NCBI GenBank assembly: GCA_022605955.1
Contig: JAKCOZ010000007.1
Span: 9,987,501-10,051,500, forward strand
Reading direction: 5' to 3'
DNA length: 64,000 nt
Source: Rallus limicola
Taxonomy: Eukaryota > Chordata > Aves > Gruiformes > Rallidae
A model generated the notes under the pieces. It made no database searches. It was not told the origin of the DNA and saw nothing but the letters and a program-made list of their open reading frames with translations. Position 1 is the first letter of the stretch. Each line of letters starts with the position of its first letter. The position numbers and the translations under genes are program-made. Of this stretch, positions 45,853-60,452 are shown one piece after another.

Positions 45853-45948
45853 TAATTCTTCCACAGCTTTAAACACTTCAGAAAAAGCATCAGATACTTT
45901 TGCATTCTCATCTCCTTGGGCAGCTATTTTATTATTCAAATCTTCTGT
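45853..45948 (-). CDS. CCDC178: Host gene exon 7, coiled-coil protein
   Basis: 96 nt, 32 codons, phase 0 both ends. Acceptor tattttctag|aca, donor atta|gtaagt. It lies only 121 bp upstream of exon 8. Confidence 0.82.
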
Positions 45949-48755
45949 CTAGAAAATATTTAATAAAGTAAATGATACAAATATATCCTGTATTTCTTTG
46001 TAGTAATTAAAACAATGTATTTTAAAATAAACTTAAAATTAAGGTTATTAAACAGTAACTAGAAATATTTCTTGTTATAATATTCATACGCACACTGACA
46101 TTGCAATGTATCCTAGTAGAATCTTTAGTTTGTGGTATTGGTAAGCACACACTCAGAGCCTTCTAATTCATCCGTGACATATGGTGTGATTGAGCAGAAT
46201 ACCTCAAAAAAACCTCTCAACCTCAAAATTTTCCTTAGTATCTCAATATACCTACTGACTTAATATAGATAATCTCATACAGAGATTTAATGATGGATCA
46301 ATTACTAGAGGACGTTAAGGAATCTGCAGGGTAAGGAAAACATCTGAAGTGCCTTTAGACAGAGAAATGCATACCTGCTCACACTGAGCCTAATGAATTT
46401 TGTTTCCTTCACCACTCCTTCCCCTACAGAGACTGAAACAACATAAGCTACCTCAGCAGAACTTGCCAACACAATCTCCATAGAGATACGGGTCCAACTG
46501 GGATATGACCAGACAACAAACATAGCCAAACAGGATCAGGGCTGATAAAGATGTTAACATAAGGGCAAAGAATACATGTGGGAAGATCAGGACAGAATTA
46601 GGACACAGGTACTCTAAATGGTATTTGACTTCCTATTCCTACCTCAAGAATGTGATAAACAGCAGATTTACGTAAGTTCCTTTGTGAACATGTCCCAGCA
46701 GCCAAGGAGGGAAATAATACAGGCTTTGTCTTCTTGTCTGCAATATCATAGCTCTGCTGTACTTGTCTAGGATTCCTTGTATGGCTGTACCTTCCTAACT
46801 AGGTGGAGACTGAAGGTCCTAACCTGAATAGTTAGGGACTATAAAATAGGAAAAACTGCAAAGAAGCACCTTTAGTAAAGTCGAACAGGGAGATTTAAAA
46901 AAAATAAATTGTCTCTCAATATGTAAAATATTCTAAGAAATATAGTTCAGGGGAAGTGTGGGAAACACAAAGAGAAAACCCAGCAGATTAAGTATGAACA
47001 AAAAGTCCCAGTTTTTATATTGCCAGTACATAGAAAAAACATGATTCTGAAATGTTTTTCTCTTTTTAGAACAAACATTTTGACAGGAATGACCTGAGAT
47101 ACTGTCACACTGTGCAGGTAATTAATGAAGACAAAAGAATAAAGGAGGAATAAAGTACGAGATTAATTTTTAAGAAGGGGTTCTTCTAATCTTTGAAGAG
47201 CAAAGCCCATGTAGATACAGAACATTAATTTAATGCCTAAAGATACTTTTTGTAATGCAAATCTACATAATATGGGAAAAAGCAAACTCAGAGTTGTCCT
47301 TAGAGTGTCGAAAGTTGAACACTCCTAATAGGTCATATACAAAATTTTAAAACCAGCATGAATTGAAACAAGGAGAAAAAAAGCTAGGATAAAAAAATGC
47401 AGAAAAATAACAGTTCACATAACTAATTCTGTCTTCAAACTTGTTGATGTACATGACAATTGTCAAGTTATACGTTTATAAATTTAATCCCAAATCCCAC
47501 TGGTCACTGAAAAGAATCAAAATATGTTCCTGATTCCAAATATAACTCCATTTTACCAGATGCATTTTTTATGAAGATCAGAAGAATAATTTTGAACTTT
47601 CTGAAAATCCGCTATTGTTTAGAAAGATTTATTCAGTTGTTTGGTTTGTAAATGTTTTTGAAGGAAAATAACAGTAACAAAACATCTTTATGCTAAATGT
47701 GACTGTCTCAAACCAATCAAACCAAAAGGTGGTCATCAAATGGAGCAGTTCCATGTTCCACCTTGAACAGGTTAGGAAACCCAGGTAATTTAAAAAAAAA
47801 AAAGAAAAGCCTATTTCAAAATATGAAAATACTGGATTTCTAGAGATCATTTGGTAGCAATCCATGGTGTTAGTAACAGGAAGAAAACGGTAATAACACA
47901 GTTGGAAACAAACCGCAAGAACATTTCTATAGGTTGCTAATATGACTGTATCTTTAATTTTGCTAAGGTGGCTTCAGAATTATTATCTTTTCAGTTTGAG
48001 GTATTCTTGGTTGACTCCAAGAAACACTCCTCCTAGGTCCTGGAGTCCACTAGATCCTTAGCAGGACCTAAATATCTAGATGCAAAAATCACAACAGTAC
48101 TGGGTATGGACAAGAGACTGAATTTCATATTTTATTTTTATATGTATACACATACATATTAAAAATAAGTTCTGTCTTAGGCATTTTCTACCGGTTTCAC
48201 ACATGGAGCTGTCAATTAATTGAAAACATCTAGTCAGGCAGTGTGAGGAATTCCAGTTTGGATTTTAAACTTCCACGTACAACAAGATTTCAAAATTGAT
48301 GGTAGATAATTATAGCAGAAAACAGGAATTTTAAGTGAAATAGGGTATCACTCTGCATGCTGTAAGAGTCCATCATGGGCCACCTCAGGACAAACTACTA
48401 ATTCAAGAGGACACAATGTCCCTCTAAATGCACTATTTCTTCCAGATGATAAAAGAAGATAAGCAATATTAAGCAGATATGCATCCAACAAAAAAAAATA
48501 TATCCAAGTCACTTGAAGGAATGTAAAATGATATTGTGTGAGATTTTTTAATAACGCTGAAAAATAATACTACAATAAAAGAATGAACATGACAATTCTA
48601 TAGAATATACCAGGTTTTATTTTTAGATCAGCTATTTGTATTTTTACTTTTGCAGAGGACCTTAACTCTTAAACATACAAAATATTCAGGCATTCATGTA
48701 CTTTTCAATAAAAGATACTCATTTACTTGCTTGTTTATAAATATTCAAGACTCAC
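45949..48755. other. Intronic stretch
   Basis: AT-rich; no gene or clear repeat recognised. Confidence 0.6.
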
Positions 48756-48909
48756 TTTGCTGTTCCAATATTTTGCATCTTCCTGGATTTCTGCTTTTTG
48801 CTTCACTAATTCCTCAAGGTGTTTTTCATCCTTTATAATCTTCTTCTCTGTTTCTTTTAACTTCATACAGTATTCGGTCCAAATAAATTCAGAATGCTTT
48901 AACTCATTC
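48756..48909 (-). CDS. CCDC178: Host gene exon 6, coiled-coil protein
   Basis: 154 nt. One base completes a Lys codon from exon 5, then 51 codons, phase 0. Acceptor tttctattag|gaat, donor gcaaa|gtgagt. Peptide rich in K and E (KLKETEKKIIKDEKHLEELV). Confidence 0.85.
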
Positions 48910-51900
48910 CTAATAGAAATACACACAAAGTGAATCCATCTATTTGGAAACATTCCAAGGTAGTCCTTCTCCATAAAGGAAAATGTAAAGCAGATCTGAA
49001 TTAGTAAAGATTTATTTTGATTCTCTACTATGTTTCTTGAACAGGTATGCATGAGAGAGTTTCACAATATCTACCCTGGCAGGTTAATGCAATTTCAGCC
49101 AGATATCAAAACTACTCATGCTACCAGTTCACTTGCACTTAAACAGCCTGCCAACATAACAACTTCCAATCGGACTTCAGAAACAGGTATTGGTGTAGCT
49201 AAGCACAAGACTTTGTTTCATACCTCACACATTAATTAAACAATATAGAAGTCAAATTCTTTCTCTGCTAGTGTCTGAATCTAGTTCAAAGCCATGTCCA
49301 GTTAATCAATCCACTACACAGTGATCTTGTGGACAAATTTAATTTGTGAAAAAAATTTTTGCCGACATCAATTCCTTGTAGAACATAGAACAAGGTCAAA
49401 GGAAGAGATAAGGACTTTACTTTCACTCTGAGTAGCAGATTTTTCAGCATTTGAGAAGGAAAAATAGGCCATAATTACAGAAAGATATAATAGCAACAAC
49501 AACTGTCAGGAAAACGCTCCCACGAGACAGTGTTAGGCCTCCTTTATAGACTGTGCAAAGACCTTTTGTTAGAGCCATATATGAGAATGGATTCAGCAAA
49601 AGGCAGAAGAAATAGAAGGACATCAGGTAAAAATTTACAATGACCGATGGTTCTTGTCCATTATTTTTATTATTGTTTAAGCAGGTACAAAAGAGGAGGT
49701 TGCCCATGCTCCCTAGACAACTATCTTGGTCAATAATGTATTCTGAGGCATGCCTTAAATGGCAAGATAAATCCAACACAGCAGATCGAAGACCAACAGT
49801 AGCTGAATTTTAGAGAAATCTACTGCATTACATTCCAAATAAAACCTGAACCAGTTTTGCATACTTTAAATCAGTACAACAAAAAAAAATAATGAAGATT
49901 TCATCAATAATTGAGCCATTCTATAAGATTATTTGATAGACAGTCTTCCTTTTCCATCTAGTGTTGGAGAAAAGACTTATCTTGCAAGCTCACATTCCGA
50001 ATGTCACACAATATACATAACACAAGCATGAAACCTACAACTTTGAACACCTCTACTTTCTTAGGTCCTGCCATCCATGAAAGAAACATATAAATGATAC
50101 TTAGAATTATTCTTATGACAGATACATAACAGACATAGGCTGTAATTTTCTTCTCAATTACCTACCAGCTACAACTTTCTGAGTACAATCTCATGGAAAA
50201 ATCCAGTAGCACCAGCCACAGCGAATAAGTGTAAAAATAACAGACTGTGATGTGTGATTTACCCCAGCCTCAGTATTTTCAGTTTCATACAATCTTTATC
50301 ATTTTCTCACTGATGGCACTGAACATAAAGAAAAGATTATCAACTGCAGAACAGTCTTTCAAGTCTGTGCCACCACAGATCTGTCTTTCTCACACCTATC
50401 AATACCACATTATTCTAGTCCTGCTCAGATGGCAGCTGAAGGGTCTACTTCCTCTGTAATGTATGTATGATTTTAATTACCAGTCTAGCAAATGTCTGGG
50501 GAAAAAACCCAACCAACCAAACAAAAAACCCCAAAAGTAGGCAAATTTCTTCTACTGAGGAATGAAGTCTTCTACCTGACTTTTTTCTATAAATGCCGAT
50601 ATTCCTGAAAATACCTACATCATTAGCATTTTAAGGTTAATTTAATTTCACACAAACAAAACAAGGTGCATAACAGTCTACATCACTGTCATGTGGTATG
50701 AGTAGGAAACCACTTAACTAGGTGAGACAGAAAACATGCATGGTATATTTCCATCAGAATAGATGATGACTTTCTGATATTAGTTACCTATTGCCATTAT
50801 CATGGGGATTTTAATTACATTGTGACTTGTTTCAGAAGAACAAAGAATTCCTCTAAAGCAATTTTAATGTACCTCAGAACAAAGGAAAGTACTACACTGT
50901 TTTGCACAACAAGAAAATAAGAAACAAACTCAGGATCCTTGATTTGCACCAAGACTACAAAAGCAACACAGGAGAACGGCCTGCACTGTCCTAAATAAGA
51001 TGACAGCTGTGGCACGGTGACAGAATTCTAAAAGGACCTGGAGAAAATCCTGCATAAAAGGCTGTTAAAAAGTGAAGCAGACAAAGTGAGATGAAAAATT
51101 CTAATACTTATGAAAAAATGCCGAAGTAAGACTAAATGATCAATTTTCATTGACAGAATAGGTCAGCAGTATGGTATCTCAAAAGCTCAGATTTGTTGCT
51201 TTGGTATATTTATAAAATGATCTGAAAGGGCAAGGAGCAGTGAAATTAAAAGTCTATATGTAATGTGATTACTGTAGGCAAGGCCAAATATAACTAAGGA
51301 ACTTATTTAAGTTCCTTAATTCCTTAATTAAGGAAATTTCAAGACAAACTAAACTGGGGAACAAAACAACACATGCCATTTAGCATCCAAATTCAAACGA
51401 AGTATAAGATCAGAACTTAAGCACACCTTAAAATTCTAAAGTAACTATCAAATGAGAAAGAGATATACATATTTCCACAAACCCTTGGAAAGTCTACTCA
51501 ACATTTAGTACAGTTAAACAAGCTAGAAATTTGTTAGATTAATCAAGAAAAAAGATGAAAATATTAGAATAAAAACTGATAGCATGAAATCCCTGTTACA
51601 GTCATTGACATGGCTCACTTTGGAATACTGTTTACGTTATCTTTCAAATTATTTCATAAAACTATATAACAGAAGTGAAAAGGATTCAGAGAACGTCCTG
51701 GAAAAGTCATAAAATGAAGAAGTCTTCTGCACGTGCATTGAAAATAATGGAAGCTTCTTCAGAACACAGATAGGAAGAAAGAACAAAGTTAAAATCCAGA
51801 GTTAGAGAGGCTGCAGGCTAGTGAAGGAGGATCACAATACACAACAATATTCATCATCACATACATCTTAAGGCTTAGTCTCCCAAACCACAGCAATTTG

Positions 51901-52429
51901 CCTATAAGGTGACAGTAACAAACCACTGCTGACCACACTTTGTAAATATGAACTGATAAGGAATAAAGTTTAACGGTAAGTATATGCCAGAATAGTAAAA
52001 AAAACCAACTCAGAAGTTAAATCATATACTTCCAACATTATTTATTCTGGTATTACACAATAAAATCACCTCCAACAACCAATCACTAGAACCATTGGTA
52101 GCAATACTTCCCAGCAGCTAGTAATTCAGGCAAGTTGACAGAACACTAAATAGGCCAGTGAAACACTTTCACAGCATCTGAATACACATTAATAAATCAC
52201 AGTACATTTTTGGTAATACTACTTACTCGGGACCTGATCTTTCCCATAATTAAAATCAACATGAATTTGCAATGAACTTAAACCAGTTTCAGAATCAGGG
52301 TCAATGCTGTCTAATTTCTCTCAGCTAGAACCCATGGAGGATCTAAGGAACATTTGATCAGATCATCTCTATGCATGTATTTAAGCTATAATTAAAATTG
52401 TAAACATTGTGAAGACATTGTGAGGCTTG
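48910..52429. other. Intronic stretch
   Basis: No supported gene. A minus-strand open stretch at 49444-49779 has hydrophobic segments but no recognised family. The rest is AT-rich. Confidence 0.6.
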
Positions 52430-52865
52430 CATTTACAGGCGAGCAGGCTGGGGGTGCTCAAGGAGTTAGGAGCAGACACAGCCAGGACAGCTGATCCCAA
52501 CTGACCAAAGGAACATTCCATACCACATGGCATCATGCTCAGCATATAAACCTGGGGAAGACAAAGGGAGGGTACATACATTTGGAGGGATGGCCTTTGT
52601 TTTCCCAAGTAACTGTTACATGTGATGGAGCTCGGATTTCCTGGGGATGGCTGAACACCTGCTTGTGGCTGGCAAGTGGGGAATGAATTCCTTGGTTTGC
52701 TTTGCTTGCACGCGTGGCTTTTGTTTTACTTACTAAACTGTTTTTATCTCAACCCATGAGGTTTTCTCTCTTTTGTCCTTCTGATTCTCTCCCCATGACG
52801 CTCAGGGGGAGTGAGCAAGCGGCTGTGTGGGGGACTCAGCTGCCTACTGGGGTTAAACCACAACA
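52430..52865 (+). mobile_element. ERV-L-like LTR, 5'-truncated
   Basis: LTR-like core ('ccaaaggaacattccatacc'), TATA box 'catataaacc' near 52543, and end 'ggggttaaaccacaaca' at 52865. The left edge is uncertain and no target duplication was found. Confidence 0.62.
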
Positions 52866-54939
52866 ATAAGCTATTCATAACTGCTTACTTTCTGACTTTT
52901 TATTAAGCCTGACAGGGTGCTGCTGGCCTGTAAACATGCAAAACCAGAAAGTTTATTCCTGTTAGTTACAATTCCTGGAGTTTGATGTTTTCTTGACAAA
53001 GATGGGGTGACATATGGCATAAGATTCTTAGATATATACAGATGAGAATAATCTTTGGCAGATAGGCTTTCACTGAGCAGAAGTGAGTAACAGCTCTTAC
53101 ATATATTACATCTGCACTGGTGTGAAGAGTAGCTCATGTAGTTCACAGTCATATTTGGAAGCACAGGGAAAGACTGTCACAGCATTCTAGGATCATCAAG
53201 TTATCAAGCAGACACAGATGGCCTGTCTCTTTGAGGGACCCAACGCTATTGCCAGGAACTTTGTGAAGTCTAAATTCCACTGTTAGTCCAATAAATATAA
53301 TCCTTCTCTACAAACAATCAGGGAATATTTTATGTTCACAGTATTTCCTGTGAGCTGAATGGATCAGTGCTTGAAAACAGACATTCTGCAGTAAGAAAAC
53401 CATAGTGTTTGAGTTTTGAAAAGACATAATTTTTATATAGCACTAAATTGAGATGATATGTGGATTTTTAGATAACAGACCCCCTTTAAAGCCCCATCTC
53501 TTTCAAAATAAAGAAATTCTGTAACTAGAAACCTCTTCAGCTCTGTAGTTGCTCCTTTACTGCTCTTAGGTAAACTAATGAGGCCAAGCCTATAGTGAAT
53601 TCTCATGAGAATGATTCTTGAGAAGAAGGAGGGAATGGGAGGGAGATGGCAATGGTTTTGCTGGATGGGAAATTAACATCTACTGAAATGGTGTTACCAA
53701 GGATATGAATTCTCATATACATCTCAAATATTAGCACTAGTCTTTCTGCCTTGAATGAAGAAGCAGTGAGCAGGACAGGTTTCCAGCCACTATTGTACAT
53801 CAGGCACTTTCTTACATAAACTTTCTGGAATATCAAAACAATGCATGCTGTCCCAGCTGAGGCAGTGCATAGTAGAGTTTGTATTATGGAAGGGGCATAT
53901 AAGTTCTCAGTGAACCTAGGTAGTTCTGAATTAATAGGATGGACCAGATTTGATGACTTACTACAAAATGTATATACTCCATAACTGCCATGCACAGTTT
54001 TTAAAATGCTGGATATTTGAAGAGCAGTTGCTGCCACATGGCTGCAGTACAGAAACATCTGTATGTGTCAGTAAGGTTATCTCAAAAATTTACTGATATC
54101 TTTCAGTTATGCCTGTAAGTTTTCCTCATCTCAAGTGAATATGAGCCATTTGCTACTTTGCCAAATAAAACCTGGCAACTAGCCACAGGCATATGCAGCA
54201 AAGTCAAGTGCAACCTCCTACCAAACATGAAAGTACTTGGTATTCTTATTTTTTGGCATAGTTATTTATGGTGCTGACTCCTTCTAAGTTCAGTGGCAGA
54301 AAGCAGAGATTATTCATCAATAACTGTCCATTAGTGGTGCGCTGATGTTACTATAGCTCTATTTGATAATTCAGGGGTTAATAACCTGACAAGAGGTTAC
54401 AGTGAGGAAACTGCAACATAGGTCACTGTCATATAGAAGCTACCTTGCAATCCAATACAGTTATAGTAATTTTGTTTGTTTGTTAAACAAAAAAACCCAC
54501 AATGACAAGGTCTTTTGATAAGTTCAAAAGTATGTGTGGGTGGGGCTAGAATTGTTCTGCTTGATATACAAGTTCAAAATTAAGTTATAACTATAACATT
54601 ATTCTACTATGATAAGTCCTGGTGCAAGTAAGTTTTGCAGTCAGTAGTAAGAATAACAGCAGAAAGTTCTGTCAAAGGGATTAAAAATTCCAAAGTAAAA
54701 TAAGGTAAAAATGATGCATTTTAGGAATTAATTAATGGAACTTTCCATTTGTGTATATTTCTGGGCATCAAGCCTTCCTTATTCTGCTAATGAAGCTAAG
54801 ACAGCAAAACAAATACTTACGCATTATTATTGTTATTTTAAATTCTGATTTTTAAAAAATTATTTCTAAAGGCAATTTTTCTATAGTTTGATTATTGCTA
54901 TTAAAAATAAAAAGAAATCATATTTTGAATATCTCTTAC
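52866..54939. other. Intronic stretch
   Basis: A 151-codon minus open stretch at 53603-54058 shows no family features and is probably chance. Nothing else recognised. Confidence 0.6.
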
Positions 54940-55082
54940 TTGTATTGACTCAATAGCGTTTCAGTACATGTAATTTTCTCATGCATAGATTTTATCTTCT
55001 TTTCAGATTCTTCACTAATATTTTTCATTGTCTTTTTGATTTCCAGGAGTTCACAATGGATATCACTATATATTTTTGATGC
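54940..55082 (-). CDS. CCDC178: Host gene exon 5, coiled-coil protein
   Basis: 143 nt, phase 0 start, 47 codons plus two bases. Acceptor ttattttcttag|gca, donor acaa|gtaaga. Peptide such as KKTMKNISEESEKKIKSMHE. Confidence 0.85.
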
Positions 55083-56975
55083 CTAAGAAAATAAAATGAG
55101 TTTTCCAAAAGATGTTAAATAGAAATCATACATAACATTAAAAAATAAATTCAAGATTTGGCTGATTCTTTGCAGTTTAAAAATTGAAGTTTACAGTTGA
55201 AGTAGTGCTTTGTGATGTGACGCAATTTAACAACAAATTCTGTATGGTCTGCAATAGATACAATCCTAGTGAATAACAACAGAATGTGTGTTGTAAAACT
55301 GCATGACAAAGAATTATCAGCAAGAGGGCTTTCGTTCTCGTACAAAACATAGAAGCTTCGGTGAAAAGGTGGCTATTTCCATGGGAAAATAGTGACCTCT
55401 GGAGCAGAAAGCAAGAAATAGTGTTGAAAGAAGCTACTGGGGTTTCCCTCCACAATCTGACAGAATTATGACTTAAACATCTAGAGGATGTGGAAGCCTG
55501 GCAGTCACCTATGTAAAGAAGGGCCTGAGACAATGCAGAACACAGGTTTCAATGACATAAATAGTATCACTCAGCTCCTAAAAGATTTCAGATAAAGATA
55601 TGCATGTCTACTGTCTCTGTTTTTTTAAATACTACAAATATAAACAAATTACGTGATATATTTACTATAGCACTTTTTTCCTCAGACTAGTTCCCTGGAT
55701 ATTAAAAGCTAGAGTCAAATTTAAATAATTGCTTTAATTGCAAAGAAAATTAAGTTTCAACTGCTCTTTTTAAGGCCATGGAAGGAAAAATCCAAGCTAA
55801 GAAAGAACAGTATATAAATTAGAGCACTATAACAATCATTAATATTTTATTTGACAATTAGAAATTTTGTTGATGAAAGTTACAGTAACACCAAATCTAT
55901 CATCTTATGATATATAGTGAAACTTTTAGGAAACGTGAGGGGGAAAGCTCTGAGAAAACTATTTAGAAAAAAATTTAGAAGTCTATGTCCTGAGTAGTAT
56001 TTAGTATACCTCAATATTTTAACTCCATTCAATATATTTTAACACATAAACAAGAAAAAAGGATACAAAATAAAGCCCAGAACAACTGAAATGCTTTTTA
56101 ATTAGCTGGTATTTTGAATATCTCATAACACTGATGGAACTGTGAGCTATTTCATAGTTCAAAACTAATTCATGAAAATTCACATTAACTTTTTAATTTT
56201 AGAAGTATCTTGGCATGACTATTGAGACCTCAAAATGAGAAGTTCAAAATAAAGCTAATTAAAATAAACAACATGTATAAAGACTCACCTACAAACAAAA
56301 GACCATTTTTAGACTGTAAATACAGTACCTTGAAAAAAATGGTTAATCTCCATATTTGTACTTAAAAGTTACTATAGAAAAGATATAGTCCTAAAATAGT
56401 ACTAAAATCTGTACTTGAAGTAACATAGTAATGCTTCCCTTTTTACACATCAATTTTAAGCTACCTACAACTTTGATTATTCAGCCTGTCATCATCCATA
56501 TTAGGCATTTATTATGAAAATAATTTTTTATTAAAAATTCTATCAACAAATATATTAGAAAAAATGGCACATAAAAATAATTACACCTTACAAACATTTC
56601 TTTGAAAGTTTCTAACATCTCCATATTCTGCGACACTGATGTCCATGAGAAATCTGAGAAGAGCCTACACAAATACTGAGTATGTGCCTTCTACCTTTCC
56701 CATGAAAAACCACACACAGAATCAACTTACGCAATTAAAATTATATTCCATATATACTTAAGAGACGTTTATTAAAGCCCAACAGCATTATCATCCCTGG
56801 ATTCTGTCTTCATGGAGTGCCTGTACGTGGCAGTACGGGCACACAATCTGCAGTGTATGTGTACACAACTTAACACAGACTTTGGTACTTCCTAAAGAGT
56901 GCCGTTCTCTAAAAGGGCGTGCACCGATGTGGTGAAAGGTTCTAGGAGGAACATTTACATATCGCTTGCATTTAC
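55083..56975. other. Intronic stretch
   Basis: AT-rich; nothing recognisable. Confidence 0.6.
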
Positions 56976-57196
56976 CTTTTCATAAGCCAGTAACACATCC
57001 TTCACAGCTTCACTCTCCAGGTTCAGCGTTTCTTCCAGCAGAGGGCTGTGTTTCTTCATGAAGTCCACATCCTCCTGAATCCGTCTGTTCTCTGATTGTA
57101 TCTGAAGTAGTTGCTGCCATACCTGTTGCAGATGACGGCTTTTGCAGTCCAAGTGCCACTGTAGCTCCAAAATATCTCGGACACGCATTTCATATT
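56976..57196 (-). CDS. CCDC178: Host gene exon 4, coiled-coil protein
   Basis: 221 nt. Two bases complete a Glu codon from exon 3, then 73 codons, phase 0. Acceptor ttttttaacag|aat, donor gaaaag|gtaaat. The motif ILELQWHL and the following LLEETLNLESEAV segment fit the conserved N-terminal half of CCDC178-type proteins as I remember that family. Confidence 0.88.
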
Positions 57197-59997
57197 CTGT
57201 TAAAAAATATAATTAGCATAACAAAATCTGAGTGACACCATGAATACTTAGGGAGATTCAGAAAGATCTTGCTGTGGTAGTTAAGCATCAGACTAGCAAA
57301 TTTCTGCTGTAAACTACTTTGGAGGCCAAAGGAGGACACTGGTTACAAAAGGCATGACCATATATTGCATTAGCACTGGAACTGTTTTTAAACTCATAGT
57401 TCATAATCTTAGTATGTAAATCAACCAAATTTTCAATGTGAGGGGTGGTTTTGTTTTTTCAAAGGAAATGAATACACTTAGCTTTAAGGAATATTTATAG
57501 GAGCCCATTATAAGACAAGAACAGCTCTACTGAGCTTTCTTGTCCCAAGAAAAAGATGTAAGTGGATGCAGAGAAAGAACAGGGCAAATAAGAATTCCAT
57601 ATCCTCTCAGTATGCCAACTATTTTCAGTTCAGGGACACTTCCTGTACTAACTATGGCTTCAAGATAGCTACACAAAAAATACAATCTCAAAGCCAATAA
57701 ACAAAACAGATTTGTGTTTCCACAGAAATGTATGTCAGTCTTAATTCACTTTGCTGCATTCACTTTTCTGACACTGGTATTCATTTCCTACGGGCCTTTA
57801 GAAAAAAATGAATAGACCACTGTTTCCTGAATGACAACATATATTTTATTTTGCTCAGAAAAAAAAAAGCTCATTAGAGATGGTATTCTGCAGCAGCTGG
57901 TGTTCTAGCCAGAAAAATTATTGGTATAAAACTATGGAACTAAAGAAGACTAGCAGATAAGAAAAAAATAGGAGAATGTTTCAAGAACAGTAAAATTTGT
58001 TATAAATTTGAGAGAGAAGCACATTTTACTCTTAAGCTCTGAGAAGTAGCTGTGGAATATTCAATGCAATCCCTTAATAGTTAATGAATTTTGCTGTGTC
58101 AAAAAAAATTTACAAATGTACAAAATTACTAAAAGTTAAAACCATATTGTACGAACCAGTGGCTTTTCTACATCATACAAAGTGATGGCTACCACTAAGG
58201 GACATGCAGACTCTTAACTAAGAATCTCCTGGATTTGTAATACTTAGATTAGGAATAATTAGAACATCCCTGAAGGTCTTTTCCCTTTATCCTCAATTTC
58301 ATATCAGCATAACTTCGTACTATAGAAATACTATTAAAAATTACAATCCTAAAAATTACAAATTTACTCCAAGGATGTAGTATCACACTGACATAGTCCA
58401 CTGATAAATCAAGGGAGAAAATTTGGTCAAGCTTCATGCTGGTTTATTTTGTCCTTATTTTTTTTTAAATACTGTATTATTGAATATAGTAACAGAATTG
58501 AAATTATATTCCACTATTCAAAACTTTTTATAGTTGTAGAGAATACTAAACAGTAAAAATATAGTATAAAAGCATGTATAGTAACATGCAAAAATGATTT
58601 ACAGCTGTGTCACTGTAGGTAAGTACACCAAAAAGCTCAAATCCTGAACTATCATGCTGAAGAATGAAGATTATATTATCAACCTTCTCTTCTTACGGTT
58701 CTTTGCTTCTGTTCAATTCTTTCCATTTGCCATAAGGTTGTTTCCTGAAAGCAGTTTCTAACCTGTCAATGAATTTTAATTCTGATTCTTTATTCAGCCT
58801 CCTAGTCTGTTTTCAGGACATCATAAATTGTCCTTCAGAGGCAACTGCTTTTAACGAAAGCAATCTCTGCAAACTGACAACACCTGAACGCAGTGTTTCT
58901 TGTTTCCCAGTCAAAAATTAGCATCGGCTAAAACAAATGTAAATACATCTTCATATATTCTTGGAGATGCACACTATTTGATTTTTTTTCACAGGGAAGA
59001 TAGAGAAGGGCAAGGCAGCAGAGGGGAGCAGAGGGAAGAGAGAGAAAAGCATTTGGTTCTAAACCACTTGTGGTTCACCTCCATTGTACGCTGATTTTCA
59101 CTCAATGTTTACAGTTATGGAAGACTCTTGCACTGTACCACACTCTGGGTTGTGAGGTATTTGTCAAAGATTTCAGTATGATGTGCACCAGAAGATATGC
59201 TCAAGTACCAACTGTGATTTTTACATCCAGGAACCTACTGTTGCAAATTACTCAACTGTTCTGTAAGTAAAACAGACGGTACCTGCTGCTGACAAGGTGT
59301 CCGAAGACAAACAGCAAACAGCTGCTAAGTAGTTGTTTTCTTTTTTCCTTTTTTTCTATAATTCTACTGTATAAATGCCAGTTCATCACAAAAGGTAACA
59401 GAAAAAGGCTTTAGAATCTGGGATTTCAATTCTTGCTAAATATGCAAGTAATTTATTCAACTTTATCACATTTTAATTTTTCTCAAAACAAATTTATTTT
59501 TTATTATTTATTGTTTAATCTATGGTTTACCTCAAATGCAATTTTTAATAATTCTGTTTCACCTTCTCATTCATTGCCCCAGAATATTTCTTATCTAATT
59601 ATTTCATCAAGCTCCTAATCATATCAATTTTTAAAATACTATTAATTTCATTTTCCTAACTAAGAATCAATGACTTCACTAAAGTCTTCAGGGTTCTAAG
59701 AATATACAGTGTGGTATATCAATAGCGCTGTTTTGTTTGCGATAGACATGAACCATCAACATTCTATTCTGTGAAATACAGCTATCAAAAATGCCTGCTA
59801 CTTGCTATTTCTAAAACAATGCTGAACATTCCATAGTACTTTCCATATTTTTTTCTATCTATATTCATGTATCAAATGCAGAGGAGTAAATATCATACCC
59901 CTATTACAGAAACACAACCATAGTCAAATCATAATTCTTATTCTTGGTAATGAACTGACTGGAAAATAACAAATACTCTTAGTTTCAATACCAATAC
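57197..59997. other. Intronic stretch
   Basis: AT-rich. Its right end carries one copy of a direct duplication (about 59640-59815) described separately. No gene. Confidence 0.6.
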
Positions 59998-60198
59998 CTT
60001 TTTGAACAGCTGCAGGGAGCTGCTGAAGCCTCCAAAGTGACATACAATCAATTTTCATGCGAAGCTTTTTCCTTCGCTGTTTCTCCAACTCCAAAGCTTT
60101 TTCTGCCTCCTCACGATCGGCCTCCAGCCGCTTAATTAGCTCAGTAACTTCCAATAGCAAAGCTTCTGTTTCCTGCTTCAAGGTTAATGTCTTGTCAT
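59998..60198 (-). CDS. CCDC178: Host gene exon 3, coiled-coil protein (main identifying exon)
   Basis: 201 nt. Two bases complete an Asp codon from exon 2, then 66 codons plus one base. Acceptor tttttaaag|atg, donor aaaag|gtattg. The peptide carries the dense basic/acidic block EKQRRKKLRMKIDCMSLWRL followed by QQLPAAVQ, which I recognise as the N-terminal signature of CCDC178; related CCDC175 proteins are the alternative. The whole predicted protein (sixteen exons, about 687 codons so far; human CCDC178 is about 867 residues) is one long coiled coil without membrane segments or enzymatic motifs. Its function is poorly known; structural or cytoskeletal roles are inference. The symbol is assigned from memory of the family, without a search. 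Confidence 0.8.
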
Positions 60199-60452
60199 CT
60201 TTAAAAATACATTAAAAATATTTTTTTATGAAATCTTAATCATATGCTCTTTCTTCAAGCTTCGTTCTCAACACAAAGTTGGCCTGTTCACGTGTATCGC
60301 AGTAAGCACAATTGCCTGTATTGCTGTCTTTAAAAATACATTCTAATTATTTCTTATAAAGGCTTAAATATACACTCTTTATTCTGGGTTTTTTTCTCAC
60401 TACAAAGCTAGCCTCTTCACATATATCATGGGAAGCAGGATTGGTTCAGTAG
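60197..60452 (+). repeat. Tandem duplication covering the exon 3 acceptor
   Basis: About 125 bp at 60197-60320 are repeated at about 60328-60452, offset 129 bp. Both copies begin ctttaaaaatacatt, which on the minus strand is the exon 3 splice acceptor. Later shared blocks are 'caaag.t.gcctgttcac' type and 'aagca..attg'. Confidence 0.7.

Noticed and set aside
53603..54058. 151-codon minus open frame
   Set aside because: No family resemblance, splice context or composition typical of coding DNA; such a length is possible by chance.
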